Assembly (NCBI GenBank): GCA_964345225.1
Contig: CAYFQB010000009.1
Location: forward strand, 1-64,000
Direction of reading: 5' to 3'
Length of the DNA: 64,000 bases
Origin: CAYFQB01 sp964345225
GTDB lineage: Bacteria; Nitrospirota; Thermodesulfovibrionia; Thermodesulfovibrionales; UBA6898
Part shown: positions 54,474 to 63,214 of the stretch, piece after piece
Numbering within the stretch: position 1 is the stretch's first letter
How the letters are laid out: each line of letters opens with the position of its first letter
The notes under the pieces: model-generated
The model's database searches: none
Told to the model about the DNA's origin: nothing
The model's input: the letters and a program-made list of their open reading frames with translations, nothing else
Made by a program: the position numbers and the translations under genes

Positions 54474-55345
54474 AAGGCATTCTCTTTATAGTTTCTACTC
54501 CAATAGGTAACCTTGAAGATATTACCCTGCGGGCATTACGTGTGCTTAAAGAAGTTGATGTTATTGCTGCAGAGGACACAAGACACTCAATTAAGCTTTT
54601 GGAGCATCACGGTATCTCAAAGCCCATGATAAGCTACTGGGGTGAGAAAGAGAAGGTAAGATCTGAAGAGGTGATCCAGAAGCTTAAATCTGGTCAATCT
54701 GTAGCACTTATATCTGACTCAGGGACTCCCGGAATATCTGATCCAGGTATTGTACTAATAAGAAAGGCCATAGAAGATGGAATTGATGTTGTACCAGTTC
54801 CAGGCCCTACTGCTTTTGTATCAGCACTTTCGATATCCGGTTTCTCGACCGAGGAAATAATCTTTTCAGGATTTCTTCCTGCAAAACAGTCTCAGAGGCA
54901 GAAGGTATTGAAAGAACTTAGTTTTCAAAAAAGGACATTAGTCATTTATGAGGCACCTCACAGGATTTTGCGGTCGATTACAGATATGAAGGAAATATTT
55001 GGTGAAAGAAAAGCGGTGATTATAAAAGAGATGACAAAGATACATGAAAAGATCATAAGAGGAAGCATATCCGAGATACTTGAAAGTCTTAAGGACTCGA
55101 AGATTGCGGGAGAATACGTGATCGTGGTTGAGGGCAGACCTGAGGTAAATCAGGCCAATGTGGAGGATGCATTGATTGAAATCAGATCACTTATGAAGAA
55201 GGGTCTGAGCAGGAAAGATGCGGTTAAGCGGATAGCAGAGGAATATAGCCTGAGCAAAAAAGAACTTTATAACAGGAGTCTGACAGTCAATACGACCCCT
55301 CGGGGCCGGGTCTCGGAGTCAAGTCGTACTGACGTACCGGGATAA
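54470..55345 (+). CDS. rsmI: 16S rRNA 2'-O-ribose methyltransferase RsmI
   Basis: 291 residues. A GTG start at 54470 overlaps the previous stop (GTGA). Motifs: STPIGNLEDITLRAL, AAEDTRHSIKLL, ISDSGTPGISDPG and PVPGPTAFVSALS, all typical of RsmI (SAM-dependent methylation of C1402). The last 20 residues (after NRSL) read TPRGRVSESSRTDVPG and are encoded by GC-rich DNA unlike the rest of the gene, so the C-terminus may have been changed by inserted sequence. Confidence 0.94.
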   Translation: MKGILFIVSTPIGNLEDITLRALRVLKEVDVIAAEDTRHSIKLLEHHGISKPMISYWGEKEKVRSEEVIQKLKSGQSVALISDSGTPGISDPGIVLIRKAIEDGIDVVPVPGPTAFVSALSISGFSTEEIIFSGFLPAKQSQRQKVLKELSFQKRTLVIYEAPHRILRSITDMKEIFGERKAVIIKEMTKIHEKIIRGSISEILESLKDSKIAGEYVIVVEGRPEVNQANVEDALIEIRSLMKKGLSRKDAVKRIAEEYSLSKKELYNRSLTVNTTPRGRVSESSRTDVPG

Positions 55346-55357
55346 AAAGAGGGTTAT

Positions 55358-55690
55358 ATGTTTTTAATCGGCTGGCTAGTGCTAATTTTGATACTTTCTG
55401 TTATACCTTTATCACAGCCGAGTGCTGCTTTGCCAAGTGACAAGATTGTACATTTTATCATTTATGGGTTGACAGCAATATTTTTGTTCAAATATTTTAT
55501 AAATATAAAAAAGATAGAAAGTATTAGAGCAATCTTTTTATCTATAATTATTTCAACTGCTTATGGTACTGCTGTAGAATTTCTTCAATACTTTGTACCT
55601 CATAGATCTTTTTCTTTAGAGGATATTGCAGCGAATACATCTGGGGCTTTTATATTTTCTATTGTATATGCAAAATTGAGGAGGCGGTGA
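55358..55690 (+). CDS. VanZ-like small membrane protein
   Basis: 110 residues with about four membrane helices. SDKIVHFIIYGLTAI and GTAVEFLQYFVPHRSFSLEDI match the VanZ-like pattern (conserved His and Asp residues). SD GAGGG five bases upstream. The end overlaps the next gene by four bases. Cellular role unknown. Confidence 0.8.
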   Translation: MFLIGWLVLILILSVIPLSQPSAALPSDKIVHFIIYGLTAIFLFKYFINIKKIESIRAIFLSIIISTAYGTAVEFLQYFVPHRSFSLEDIAANTSGAFIFSIVYAKLRRR

Positions 55691-55935
55691 AGCTAAAGCC
55701 GTTAGCATTGGGTGTTGCTCTGGGATCAGTATGGGGAGGTTCTCTCTTCATAACTACATGGATTTCTTACTACACTGGTTATGGGAGATTATTTCTTGAA
55801 GTGCTTGCCGGTTCCATATATCCGGGTTATGCAATAACTCCTCTTGGGAGCTTCCTTGGATTGTTTTACGGTTTTATGGATGGCCTTATTAGTGCGACTA
55901 TTATTGGGTGGATATATAATAAGATAGCGAATTGA
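55687..55935 (+). CDS. Small membrane protein, unknown
   Basis: 82 residues from a GTG that overlaps the VanZ stop (GTGA). Two or three hydrophobic segments (LALGVALGSVWGGSLFIT, FLGLFYGFMDGLISATIIGW). No catalytic motif. Resembles short bacteriophage-holin-like or DUF membrane proteins, without firm assignment. Confidence 0.6.
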   Translation: MKLKPLALGVALGSVWGGSLFITTWISYYTGYGRLFLEVLAGSIYPGYAITPLGSFLGLFYGFMDGLISATIIGWIYNKIAN

Positions 55936-56364
55936 AGATTTTAGATTTCTTTTCGCATGGCGCAAAGCGCAGCGTGTAAAAAGTAAGCAGTAGGCAGTAA
56001 GGAGTAAGCAGTAAATGAAAACAAAGGAGTATATAAACCGTCAAGCAGTTACGGTAATGAGGCCCCACACTGTTTGGCAATTTAATATCTAATCTTCAAT
56101 TTTCAATCTTCAATATTCTAATTCTTTACTCCTTGCTCCGTGCACCCTGCTCACTGCCTCTTTCGTTTTGCGGTTTAATGGTTTTACGCCGTAAAGAAAG
56201 CCCTGCCATTTATGTCAGGAATGCTATAATTAGATAATGTAAATTGCTTAAAGAGAATGGAACTTAAAGTCCCGTCCTTTCTACGGGGTTTATTAATATT
56301 TCTTGCTTATAATAAACTAAATTGTATTATTCGGATTAAAAAGTGTTAAAGCAACGGAGGTTTT
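55936..56364. repeat. Repeat-containing gap upstream of the DUF362 gene
   Basis: 55955-56165 contains GCGCAAAGCGC, AGTAGGCAGTAAGGAGTAAG heptamers, CAATTTTCAATCTTCAAT words and a CTCCGTGCACCCTGCTC stretch. 56190-56292 carries CCGTAAAGAAAGCCC and, in opposite orientation, CCTTTCTACGGGG, about 80 bases apart; a similar pair lies in the J-domain gene near 1979-2048. The last 70 bases are unique. Confidence 0.75.
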
Positions 56365-57483
56365 ATGTCAACAGTTTATTTTGCTTCAGCACGGGCAAAA
56401 AAGTGGAAATATGATGAAAGCATGCCTGGAAAGCTAGAGAGGCTTCTGAAAGAAATAGGCTTGATGAACTATTTCAGTCCCGACGAGTGGGTTGCAGTGA
56501 AAACGCATTTTGGCTCGGAGGGTGCTCACAGGATCATAAGACCTGTTTTTATCAGAAAGGTTATTGATGCACTTAAAAGGATAGGTGCAAAGCCTTTTGT
56601 AACGGATACTGTAAGAATACTGGGACTCGATTATCTTGAGGTTGCAAATCAGAACGGGATAAACCATCTTTCAGTTGATGCACCTGTTGTGCTTGCTGAT
56701 GGCCTGCAAGGCAACGATAACATACTGGTTAAAGCAGGTGAACTACTTGGTGAGATTGCTGTGGCTTCAGTGATTTATGATGTACCGGCAATGGTTGTTT
56801 GTTCTCACATCAAGGGGCATATTAATTCAGGGTATGCTGGTGCAATCAAGAATCTGGCTATGGGTGCTGTAAGCGCCTATCACAGGACATGCGGGTGGAA
56901 ATGTGGAAGAGGCTCAATGCATACGATTGGTGAGGGAGAGCTTGTCTGGGATGCTGATAAATGCGAGCTTTGCTATCAGTGCAGAGATGTATGTCCCCTT
57001 GATGCCATAGGGTTCGAGAATGAGGAGTTTGTATGTGACGGAGATGTATGTTGGAGATGTGGCAGATGTGTCAGGGTTTGCGAGTCTGAGTCGCTGTTTT
57101 TGCCCAGAGATGATGAAAGATTCATGAATTCACTTGTGGAGGCTGCAAGTGCTGTATTAAGCACCTTTGAAACCAAAAAGCTTATTTACATAAACTTTCT
57201 GACAGAGATACAGCCTGAATGTGACTGCATGCCTGCTGCAGACGTTCCCATAATTCAGGACAAAGGTATTCTTTTATCAGAGGACATTGTTGCTATAGAA
57301 CAGGCAAGTATAGATATGCTGATTGAGTCATCACCGTTGCCAGGTTCTCTTGCATATGACAGGAAAATAACCGAAGGTGATGATATTCTGGCAAAGTTGC
57401 ATAATAAGCCGTATATGTTGCAGTTAGAAGAGGCAGAAAGACTTGGTCTTGGATCAAGAAGATATGAGATTATCGAGATTTAA
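56365..57483 (+). CDS. DUF362 iron-sulfur protein (two [4Fe-4S] motifs)
   Basis: 372 residues. The DUF362 region (about 1-190) has AVKTHFGSEGAHRIIRP and CSHIKGHINSGYAGAIKNLA. A ferredoxin-like segment (about 198-255) has CELCYQCRDVCP and CWRCGRCVRVC. The family is often annotated as uncharacterised Fe-S protein; a redox or metal-handling role is likely. SD GGAGG seven bases upstream. Monocistronic. Confidence 0.87.
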   Translation: MSTVYFASARAKKWKYDESMPGKLERLLKEIGLMNYFSPDEWVAVKTHFGSEGAHRIIRPVFIRKVIDALKRIGAKPFVTDTVRILGLDYLEVANQNGINHLSVDAPVVLADGLQGNDNILVKAGELLGEIAVASVIYDVPAMVVCSHIKGHINSGYAGAIKNLAMGAVSAYHRTCGWKCGRGSMHTIGEGELVWDADKCELCYQCRDVCPLDAIGFENEEFVCDGDVCWRCGRCVRVCESESLFLPRDDERFMNSLVEAASAVLSTFETKKLIYINFLTEIQPECDCMPAADVPIIQDKGILLSEDIVAIEQASIDMLIESSPLPGSLAYDRKITEGDDILAKLHNKPYMLQLEEAERLGLGSRRYEIIEI

Positions 57484-57494
57484 TAATATAAAAA

Positions 57495-57535
57495 GCAAAA
57501 AAAATGCTGCTGCCCGTGGGATATGGACAGCAGCT
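57495..57535 (-). terminator. Stem-loop with minus-strand T run
   Basis: GCTGCTG / CAGCAGC stem; read on the minus strand it is followed by ATTTTTTTTGC. It would end minus transcription from the gene at 57747, about 210 bases downstream of its stop. Confidence 0.55.
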
Positions 57536-57746
57536 TAGGGGAGGTAACGAGGCGCTTAATACCTATATATAAACAGACTTTATTAAAAGTGTCAAGGGAA
57601 ATATATAGATATTCTATAAATTAAAATTATAGATTTATTATTAATATAGTATTTAGAAAGATATTACTTTGAATACGGTGACATTATGCCATAAAAGACA
57701 AGAAATAGTTGAAATCATTACTTTTTTATGATTGTTTTGAAAGGTC

Positions 57747-58055
57747 TTATCCACCTATAATTGTATGGTCTTCTTCAAGTGCTTCGCAAATCTCTCTCTG
57801 TATAACAGGGTATGATACAGAATTCCAGCCGTCTCCAAAGTGATGGGATAGAATATTAAGAACATTAGGGTCGTCAGTTTCTATAATAAAAATTACCTTT
57901 AACGGAAATTGCCCCAGAACTTCGAATCTTTGATATGTTTGGCATTTCTCAAGCATAAGCTTGTCCTTACCCTTAACCGTCCATTCCTCGCGCGCCCTGT
58001 TAATTTCTCTCATTGAGGTATTATGTTTTGCGTCAAAGATTGAAATATACCACAT
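57747..58055 (-). CDS. Small soluble protein, DUF3303-like, unknown
   Basis: 102 residues. The beta-alpha layout MWYISIFDAKHN ... VIFIIETDDPNVLN ... PVIQREICEAL resembles the short ferredoxin-like DUF3303 proteins, but this is a weak match by eye. SD AAGGAG seven bases before ATG. It lies 109 bases downstream of acs on the same strand. Confidence 0.6.
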   Translation of the reverse strand: MWYISIFDAKHNTSMREINRAREEWTVKGKDKLMLEKCQTYQRFEVLGQFPLKVIFIIETDDPNVLNILSHHFGDGWNSVSYPVIQREICEALEEDHTIIGG

Positions 58056-58164
58056 TATTTACTCCTTGTTAATTGGTTTAGAGTCCATAGGCCTAACCCA
58101 GATTATTCTTAAACTTACTAACTCAAAATTGCATTATTTGGGCAGAACATATGAATAACTTGGT

Positions 58165-60144
58165 CTAACCCAATCTTTTTCTTTCCTCGATTAGGGTGTC
58201 CAAAATAGTTGGATCAGCTAAAGCCGTGGTATCACCTATCTCATCAACTTTATTTTCAACAATTTTTCTGAGTATTCTTCTCATTATCTTGCCGCTTCTT
58301 GTTTTAGGTAGACCTTCGGTGAACTGTAATCTGTCAGGCGTTGCAATTGGACCTATCTCCCTCCTTACCAGTTGTATTAATTCTTTTGCAAGTTCACTGC
58401 CCGGTTCAAAGCCGCTTTTTAAAATTACAAATGCGTAAATCCCCTGTCCCTTGATTTCGTGAGGGAAACCGACCACTGCTGCTTCGGCAACGCTTTGATG
58501 GACAACTAATGCACTTTCGATTTCTGCTGTTCCAAGCCTGTGTCCTGAAACATTAATTACATCATCAATACGCCCGAGCAGATGATAGTCTCCGTCTTCA
58601 TCTACTTTTGCTCCATCACCTGAAAAGTAATATCCTTTGTACTGCGAAAAATATGTCTCATAATAGCGCTTTGAGTTTCTGTAGATTGTCCTCGCTATGC
58701 CTGGCCAGGCAGTCTTAATAACAAGTGAACCTTCTTCATTAATAGGAGCCTCTTGTCCGTCTATCTTTATGATAGCAGGATTTACACCAAAGAAAGGTCT
58801 TCCAGCAGAACCGGGTTTAAGCGGGACAGCACCAGGCAGTGAGGATATAAGTATTCCACCTGTCTCTGTCTGCCACCAGGTATCTACGATTGGACATTTT
58901 CCCTGCCCTATATGTTTGTGATACCACATCCAGGCTTCAGGGTTAATAGGCTCTCCTACTGAACCGAGAAGTCTGAGGGAAGATAAATCATTTTTCATTG
59001 TCCATTCCACACCCTCCTTTGCAAGTGCACGAATAACAGTTGGTGCAGTATAAAAAATGTTTACCTTATGTTTTTCGACTATCTGCCAATATCTGTCAGG
59101 AGAAGGGTAAGTTGGAACGCCTTCAAACATTACACTTGTAGCACCGCACGAGAGAGGACCATATACTATGTAGCTATGCCCTGTTATCCACCCTATGTCT
59201 GCTGTACACCAGAAAGTATCCTCTTCATGGTAATCAAAGATATATTTAAAGGTTGTTGCTGTATAAACAAGATAACCTGCTGTTGTATGTAGAAGACCTT
59301 TAGGTTTACCCGTACTTCCACTTGTGTATAAAATGAACAGGGGATCTTCGGAGTCCATTTGTACAGGCTCACAATCTGACAGTAAATTCTGTTTGGTGAG
59401 TTCTTCGTCAGCAAAAAAGTCTCGACCGACCTTCATATCGATGCTGATCCCTGTTCTTCGGAAGACGAGACATTTTTGAACTGATGGAGACTCTTCTAAA
59501 GCAATATCTGCATTTTTCTTGATTGCTATTATCTTGCCTGCACGGAAGGAGCCATCTGAGGTCACAAGAATCTTTGCCTCGCAGTCATTAAGTCTTTCTT
59601 TAAGAGAATTGGCACTAAATCCACCGAAGACAACACTATGAACAGCACCAATGCGGTTGCAGGCAAGCATCCCTATCGCAAGTTCAGGAATCATGGGCAG
59701 ATAGAATGCTACCCGGTCACCTTTGACCACCCCCATGTTTAGCAAGAGATTTGCGAAGCGGCAGACAAGACGGTGCAATTCCAGATATGTAAAGATTCTC
59801 GTTTCTCCCAATTCGGATTCCCAGATAATAGCAGCCTTGTTTTTTCTATAAGTTTTCAGGTGACGGTCGAGACAGTTATATGAGACATTGAGTTTTCCAC
59901 CCTTGAACCAGGAACACTCTGCTTTTTTGAAATCATTTTCAAATGTCTTTTTCCATTTTTTGAACCATGTAATTTCTTTTCGCGCCACTTTTGACCAGAA
60001 CTTGTCGGGATTTTCTATCGATTGCTGGTAGAGCTCTGCATATTCTTCATAACTTCCGATATGTGCCTTTGCCCTGAAATCTGCTGTTGGCTCAAAAGAT
60101 TGAATATCTTCTGATCTTGGCTTTGATGGATTATTAACAGACAT
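58165..60144 (-). CDS. acs: Acetyl-CoA synthetase (AMP-forming)
   Basis: 659 residues from ATG 60144, preceded by AGGTG at a good distance; a GTG at 60153 is in frame. Adenylate-forming motifs: YTSGSTGKPKGLLHT (P-loop), GRIDDVINVSGHRLGTAEIE (hinge) and PKTRSGKIMRR, whose Lys is the acetylation site in the family. It activates acetate to acetyl-CoA. It is divergent from a Crp/Fnr regulator gene with a shared 119-base control region. Confidence 0.96.
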   Translation of the reverse strand: MSVNNPSKPRSEDIQSFEPTADFRAKAHIGSYEEYAELYQQSIENPDKFWSKVARKEITWFKKWKKTFENDFKKAECSWFKGGKLNVSYNCLDRHLKTYRKNKAAIIWESELGETRIFTYLELHRLVCRFANLLLNMGVVKGDRVAFYLPMIPELAIGMLACNRIGAVHSVVFGGFSANSLKERLNDCEAKILVTSDGSFRAGKIIAIKKNADIALEESPSVQKCLVFRRTGISIDMKVGRDFFADEELTKQNLLSDCEPVQMDSEDPLFILYTSGSTGKPKGLLHTTAGYLVYTATTFKYIFDYHEEDTFWCTADIGWITGHSYIVYGPLSCGATSVMFEGVPTYPSPDRYWQIVEKHKVNIFYTAPTVIRALAKEGVEWTMKNDLSSLRLLGSVGEPINPEAWMWYHKHIGQGKCPIVDTWWQTETGGILISSLPGAVPLKPGSAGRPFFGVNPAIIKIDGQEAPINEEGSLVIKTAWPGIARTIYRNSKRYYETYFSQYKGYYFSGDGAKVDEDGDYHLLGRIDDVINVSGHRLGTAEIESALVVHQSVAEAAVVGFPHEIKGQGIYAFVILKSGFEPGSELAKELIQLVRREIGPIATPDRLQFTEGLPKTRSGKIMRRILRKIVENKVDEIGDTTALADPTILDTLIEERKRLG

Positions 60145-60193
60145 GTCTTTCACCTGTTGAAGTTTGTATTTTCTGCTGAAGTACTTATATCAT

Positions 60194-60218
60194 TTATATC
60201 ACAACAGCTGATTTATAA
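60194..60218. promoter_or_regulatory. Inverted repeat between acs and crp/fnr-type gene
   Basis: TTATATCA, 7 bases, TGATTTATAA: imperfect dyad in the divergent control region. It could be the site of the adjacent Crp/Fnr protein, but it is not a canonical CRP or FNR box. Confidence 0.3.
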
Positions 60219-60263
60219 CAACAATAAATTGTAATTTGTGAGTCATTTTATTATTCTACTTCT

Positions 60264-60932
60264 ATGTTTGACATCAGGCTTGTATCAATCTTCAATACAT
60301 TGAATAAAGATGAAGCAAAAGAGATACAACCTTATTTGCTATCTGAGAGATTTAAGAAAAAGGAAGTAATTTTTTCAGAAGGTGACACATCTGAATGGTT
60401 TTATATTGTTATAAAGGGTAAAGTTAAAATCACCAAACTCTCCATGGAGGGAAAAGAAATTATTTTAGAAATTATTTCACCAATGGATTTTTTTGGAGGT
60501 ATTGCTGTAATAAGGGGATTCCCATATCCTGCCAATGCAGTTGCAATGGAAGATACTGAGGTGCTAAAAATCTCAAGAAATAATCTCTTAAAGATAATGG
60601 ACAGGTTCCCAAACTTTATGTATTCGATAACAGCTAGTATAGGTGACAGGATTAAAGACTCGCATGAAATGATAAAGAGCATAGCCCTTGAAAAGGTCGA
60701 ATCAAGAATTGCATCACTTCTTATTAAGCTGTCACAAAAAGCCGGGGAAAAGACTCCAGACGGTATAGTGATTAATATCAAGCTTACAAAACAGGATATA
60801 GCAGAAATGGTTGGTACTACAGTTGAAACATCCATAAGAACTATGAGCAAGTTTTCAAAGAGTGGACTTATAAGTTCAAAAGCCGGAAAGATTGTCATAA
60901 GAGAAATCGAAAAATTAAAATCCATGACATAA
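60264..60932 (+). CDS. Crp/Fnr-family transcriptional regulator
   Basis: 222 residues. A cNMP-fold sensor domain (about 15-125) and a C-terminal HTH_CRP (about 150-215; LTKQDIAEMVGTTVETSIRT). The phosphate-binding cassette is degenerate (FGGIAVIRGFPYPANAVA, no Glu or Arg at the key places), and there are no N-terminal cysteines, so neither cAMP nor an FNR Fe-S cluster is expected. Divergent from acs, which it may control. Confidence 0.88.
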   Translation: MFDIRLVSIFNTLNKDEAKEIQPYLLSERFKKKEVIFSEGDTSEWFYIVIKGKVKITKLSMEGKEIILEIISPMDFFGGIAVIRGFPYPANAVAMEDTEVLKISRNNLLKIMDRFPNFMYSITASIGDRIKDSHEMIKSIALEKVESRIASLLIKLSQKAGEKTPDGIVINIKLTKQDIAEMVGTTVETSIRTMSKFSKSGLISSKAGKIVIREIEKLKSMT

Positions 60933-60989
60933 ACTAAAAGCTCTGAGAATTATGTAATCGGATTCTTGAGGGAATTTTGCAACCTACGG

Positions 60990-61069
60990 CTCGTAAAGGA
61001 GAATAAATAATGCGAACTAAAAGGTAACGTTAGTCGTTAACGACAGACGTAACCGTTAATCAAAAGGTC
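60990..61069. repeat. GTTAACGACAGACGTAACCG-type repeat before nfo
   Basis: AGGTAACGTTAGTCGTTAACGACAGACGTAACCGTTAATC words (61020-61062), a variant of the CGTAACCGTTAGACG core family, ending 8 bases before the nfo start. Confidence 0.75.
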
Positions 61070-61915
61070 ATGCACAGAATTGGAGTACATACATCTATAG
61101 CAGGAGGTCTTTATAAGAGCGTAGAAAGAGCTAGAGAGCTTGGATGTAATACTTTGCAGATATTCTCGCATAATCCAAGGGGATGGTCTGTAAAAGAAAG
61201 AAGTTCAGATGAAATCAGATCATTCAAAAAGCTTGTCAGAGCATATGACATTTCACCTGTGTTCATACATACGTCATATCTGATTAATTTGGCCTCAGAA
61301 AATCGAAGTCTGATAAAAAGATCTGTTGATATGGTAATCAATGAGATGAATATTGCTGACAAGATAGGGGCGGAATATGTTGTGTTACATACAGGAAGCG
61401 CCTCAGGTGAAAAATCTAAAATTGCGAGAAAAAGGGCAGCATCCTGTCTGACGGAGATTTCAGATAGAGGGGAATGGCAGGCAGGTCTTTTACTCGAAAA
61501 TACTGCAGGGGGATATAGCGATATAACATCAAAAATTGAAGAAATCTCTGAAATAATAGAGAAAGTCCCTGGTGAGCTTATAGCGGGTGTATGCATAGAT
61601 ACATGTCATGCATTTTCTGCAGGATATGACATAAAGTCCAGTAAAGGTATTAACCTGATATCAGCTGAAATTGATAAATTTTTTGGCAGACATAAAATAA
61701 AACTTTTACATCTTAATGACTCCAAGGGAAAACTTGGTTCCGGTATCGACAGGCATGAGCATATCGGGAAAGGTAAAATAGGAATTGAAGGTATCAGGAA
61801 TTTTTTAAACTATCCTGATTTTAAAACTATCCCGATTATTCTTGAGACTCCTAAAAAATCAGAAGATGATGATATAAGAAATTTAAAAGTGGTAAGGAAT
61901 TTGATGGAGAAATGA
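61070..61915 (+). CDS. nfo: Deoxyribonuclease IV (endonuclease IV, AP endonuclease)
   Basis: 281 residues. TIM-barrel zinc ligands and signatures: RIGVHTSIAGGL, VLHTGSASGEK, LLENTAGGYSD, GVCIDTCHAFSAGYD, HLNDSKGKLGSGIDRHEHIG and ILETPKK. It cuts at abasic sites in base-excision repair. The start is close to repeat DNA and uses a weak SD (AAAGG). Confidence 0.97.
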   Translation: MHRIGVHTSIAGGLYKSVERARELGCNTLQIFSHNPRGWSVKERSSDEIRSFKKLVRAYDISPVFIHTSYLINLASENRSLIKRSVDMVINEMNIADKIGAEYVVLHTGSASGEKSKIARKRAASCLTEISDRGEWQAGLLLENTAGGYSDITSKIEEISEIIEKVPGELIAGVCIDTCHAFSAGYDIKSSKGINLISAEIDKFFGRHKIKLLHLNDSKGKLGSGIDRHEHIGKGKIGIEGIRNFLNYPDFKTIPIILETPKKSEDDDIRNLKVVRNLMEK

Positions 61916-62336
61916 AATCTTTACCTGTAACTGTCCTTTTCATCAGTGCTTACTGCCAACTCTTTGAGAACTAAGAGTTTACGTCTTACGGTAACGGTTA
62001 CAATGCCCGTTTACTTTTCGCATGGCGCATGGCGCATGGTGCATAGCGTTTTTTACTCCTTACTTTTCACTCCTCACTCCTCACTCTTTACTCTTTACCT
62101 CTTCCTTTACCTATGCCTATTTTTAATTTGTGCCTACTGCCTACTACCTACTACCTACTACCTACTACCTACTACCTACTACCTATTACTTACTTTACCG
62201 TTACCGTTAGACGAAACTTTGGAACGATCGTATCATGGGTGTGTTCAGAGAATAGAAATAATGTAATTGCCTGTATTAAATTTCTAAGAATCTGTTTATT
62301 TAAAACTAAAATTTGTTTTTAATTATTATTATTTTG
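61916..62336. repeat. Repeat block with a perfect CCTACTA heptamer array
   Basis: 61975-62012 is a reverse GTTACG core; 62021-62050 GCGCATGGCGCATGGTGCATAGC; 62055-62100 ACTCCTCACTCCTCACTC words; 62130-62185 holds six consecutive perfect CCTACTA units followed by CCTATTA; 62194-62215 is a GTTACCGTTAGACG end. The rest is AT-rich. No gene seen. Confidence 0.92.
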
Positions 62337-62366
62337 TTGACAAAGAGATAAATACTGTTATATAAA
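62337..62366 (+). promoter_or_regulatory. Promoter placing the start site next to the ATG
   Basis: TTGACA (62337-62342), 18-base spacer, TATAAA (62361-62366); TATATA at 62359 with a 16-base spacer is an alternative. The expected start near 62373 is about six bases before ATG 62379, so the mRNA would be almost leaderless. Confidence 0.55.
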
Positions 62367-62378
62367 TATAAACAAGTA

Positions 62379-62945
62379 ATGTCGAAACAATTACGAAACA
62401 CATTAAAGAGTTTATTCTCATCATCAGTAAGAGCTGATCTGCTTGACCTTCTCCTTAATAATCCCGATGAAAAATTTTATGTTAGAGAAATCGCCACTCT
62501 TTTAAGAAAAAATCCATCAGGCGTAAAAAGAGAGCTTGACAATTTAGAGAAGATGGGAATACTCGTAAGTAAAAAGGTTGCAAATCTAAAATATTTTCAG
62601 GCAGAGAAAAAGTCTCCTCTCTTTTCAGAGCTAAAAAGTCTTATTGCAAAATCATTAGGTATTCCTGGTGCTCTTAAAGCCTTACTAAAGACATCAGCTG
62701 CAAAGATTGCATTTATTTATGGCCCATATACAGAAAGCGAAGATGCTGATACTGTAAACCTCTTTATAGTAGGGCCATCATCTTTAGTCATAGAAGGTAT
62801 CAGTGATATCGAGGAAAGATTTAAAAAAAAGATTAGCTTAACCTTGATAGATGAAAACGAGTTTAAAAATAAGAAGGAAAGCGGCGATGCTGCTTTAGCA
62901 AAGCTTCTCTCTGGTAATAAAATAGTACTTTTGGGGAAGCTTTAA
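62379..62945 (+). CDS. Winged-helix regulator with degenerate nucleotidyltransferase-like C-terminus
   Basis: 188 residues. A winged HTH (about 10-85; KFYVREIATLLRKNPSGVKR, LDNLEKMGILVSKK) is followed by an alpha/beta region (about 100-185; AKIAFIYGPYTESEDADTVN) shaped like MNT-type nucleotidyltransferases. The catalytic GS...DxD pattern is lost (GPYTES, DADTV). Similar HTH-NTase proteins exist in Nitrospirota and archaea; target unknown. No SD, in keeping with the near-leaderless promoter. Confidence 0.72.
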   Translation: MSKQLRNTLKSLFSSSVRADLLDLLLNNPDEKFYVREIATLLRKNPSGVKRELDNLEKMGILVSKKVANLKYFQAEKKSPLFSELKSLIAKSLGIPGALKALLKTSAAKIAFIYGPYTESEDADTVNLFIVGPSSLVIEGISDIEERFKKKISLTLIDENEFKNKKESGDAALAKLLSGNKIVLLGKL

Positions 62946-62981
62946 CTTAATCTTCCCAGTGGTAATGGGGAAGGAAAGGTG

Positions 62982-63089
62982 GTGAAGAGAGTGGCGGTAA
63001 AAAAGAAGGCTGCAGTAAAGAAGAAAGCTGCAGCAAAGAAGCCGGCAGCAAAAAAGACAAAGAAGGCTGCTAAGAAGAAAAAAAGATAG
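62982..63089 (+). CDS. 35-residue lysine/alanine-rich histone-like peptide
   Basis: A GTG start (62982) with AAGGA six bases upstream opens a 35-residue frame composed almost only of Lys, Ala, Val and Pro (VAVKKKAAVKKK, AAAKKPAAKKTKK), ending KKKKR. This resembles the Lys-rich tails of histone H1-like bacterial proteins and suggests DNA or RNA binding. A strong terminator 23 bases after the stop marks it as a real transcribed unit, probably with the winged-helix gene 36 bases upstream. A GTG at 62979 is an alternative start. Confidence 0.65.
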   Translation: MKRVAVKKKAAVKKKAAAKKPAAKKTKKAAKKKKR

Positions 63090-63112
63090 GTTATATGATT
63101 TATTTGTACTTT

Positions 63113-63148
63113 GGCTGGAGGATAGCGGTTCTCCAGCCACTTTTTTTT
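63113..63148 (+). terminator. Strong rho-independent terminator
   Basis: 8-bp perfect stem GGCTGGAG / CTCCAGCC, loop of 10, then AC and eight T. Confidence 0.95.
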
Positions 63149-63214
63149 GTTTATATTAGCATAATTGATAAGAATTTTGGTCTAAAAAATAGAGGTACCT
63201 TAACCCCTTGATTT

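Noticed and set aside
60264..60932. Crp/Fnr protein as the cAMP-responsive output of the cyclases at 29-40 kb
   Set aside because: Its phosphate-binding cassette lacks the Glu and Arg needed for cyclic nucleotide binding.
62130..62190. CCTACTA array as a CRISPR
   Set aside because: Units are 7 bp without spacers and no cas genes are present; it is a simple tandem repeat.
61946..62266. Plus-strand ORF with PTTYYLLPTTYYLLP repeats
   Set aside because: It translates the CCTACTA heptamer array; no SD and no conserved domain, so spurious.
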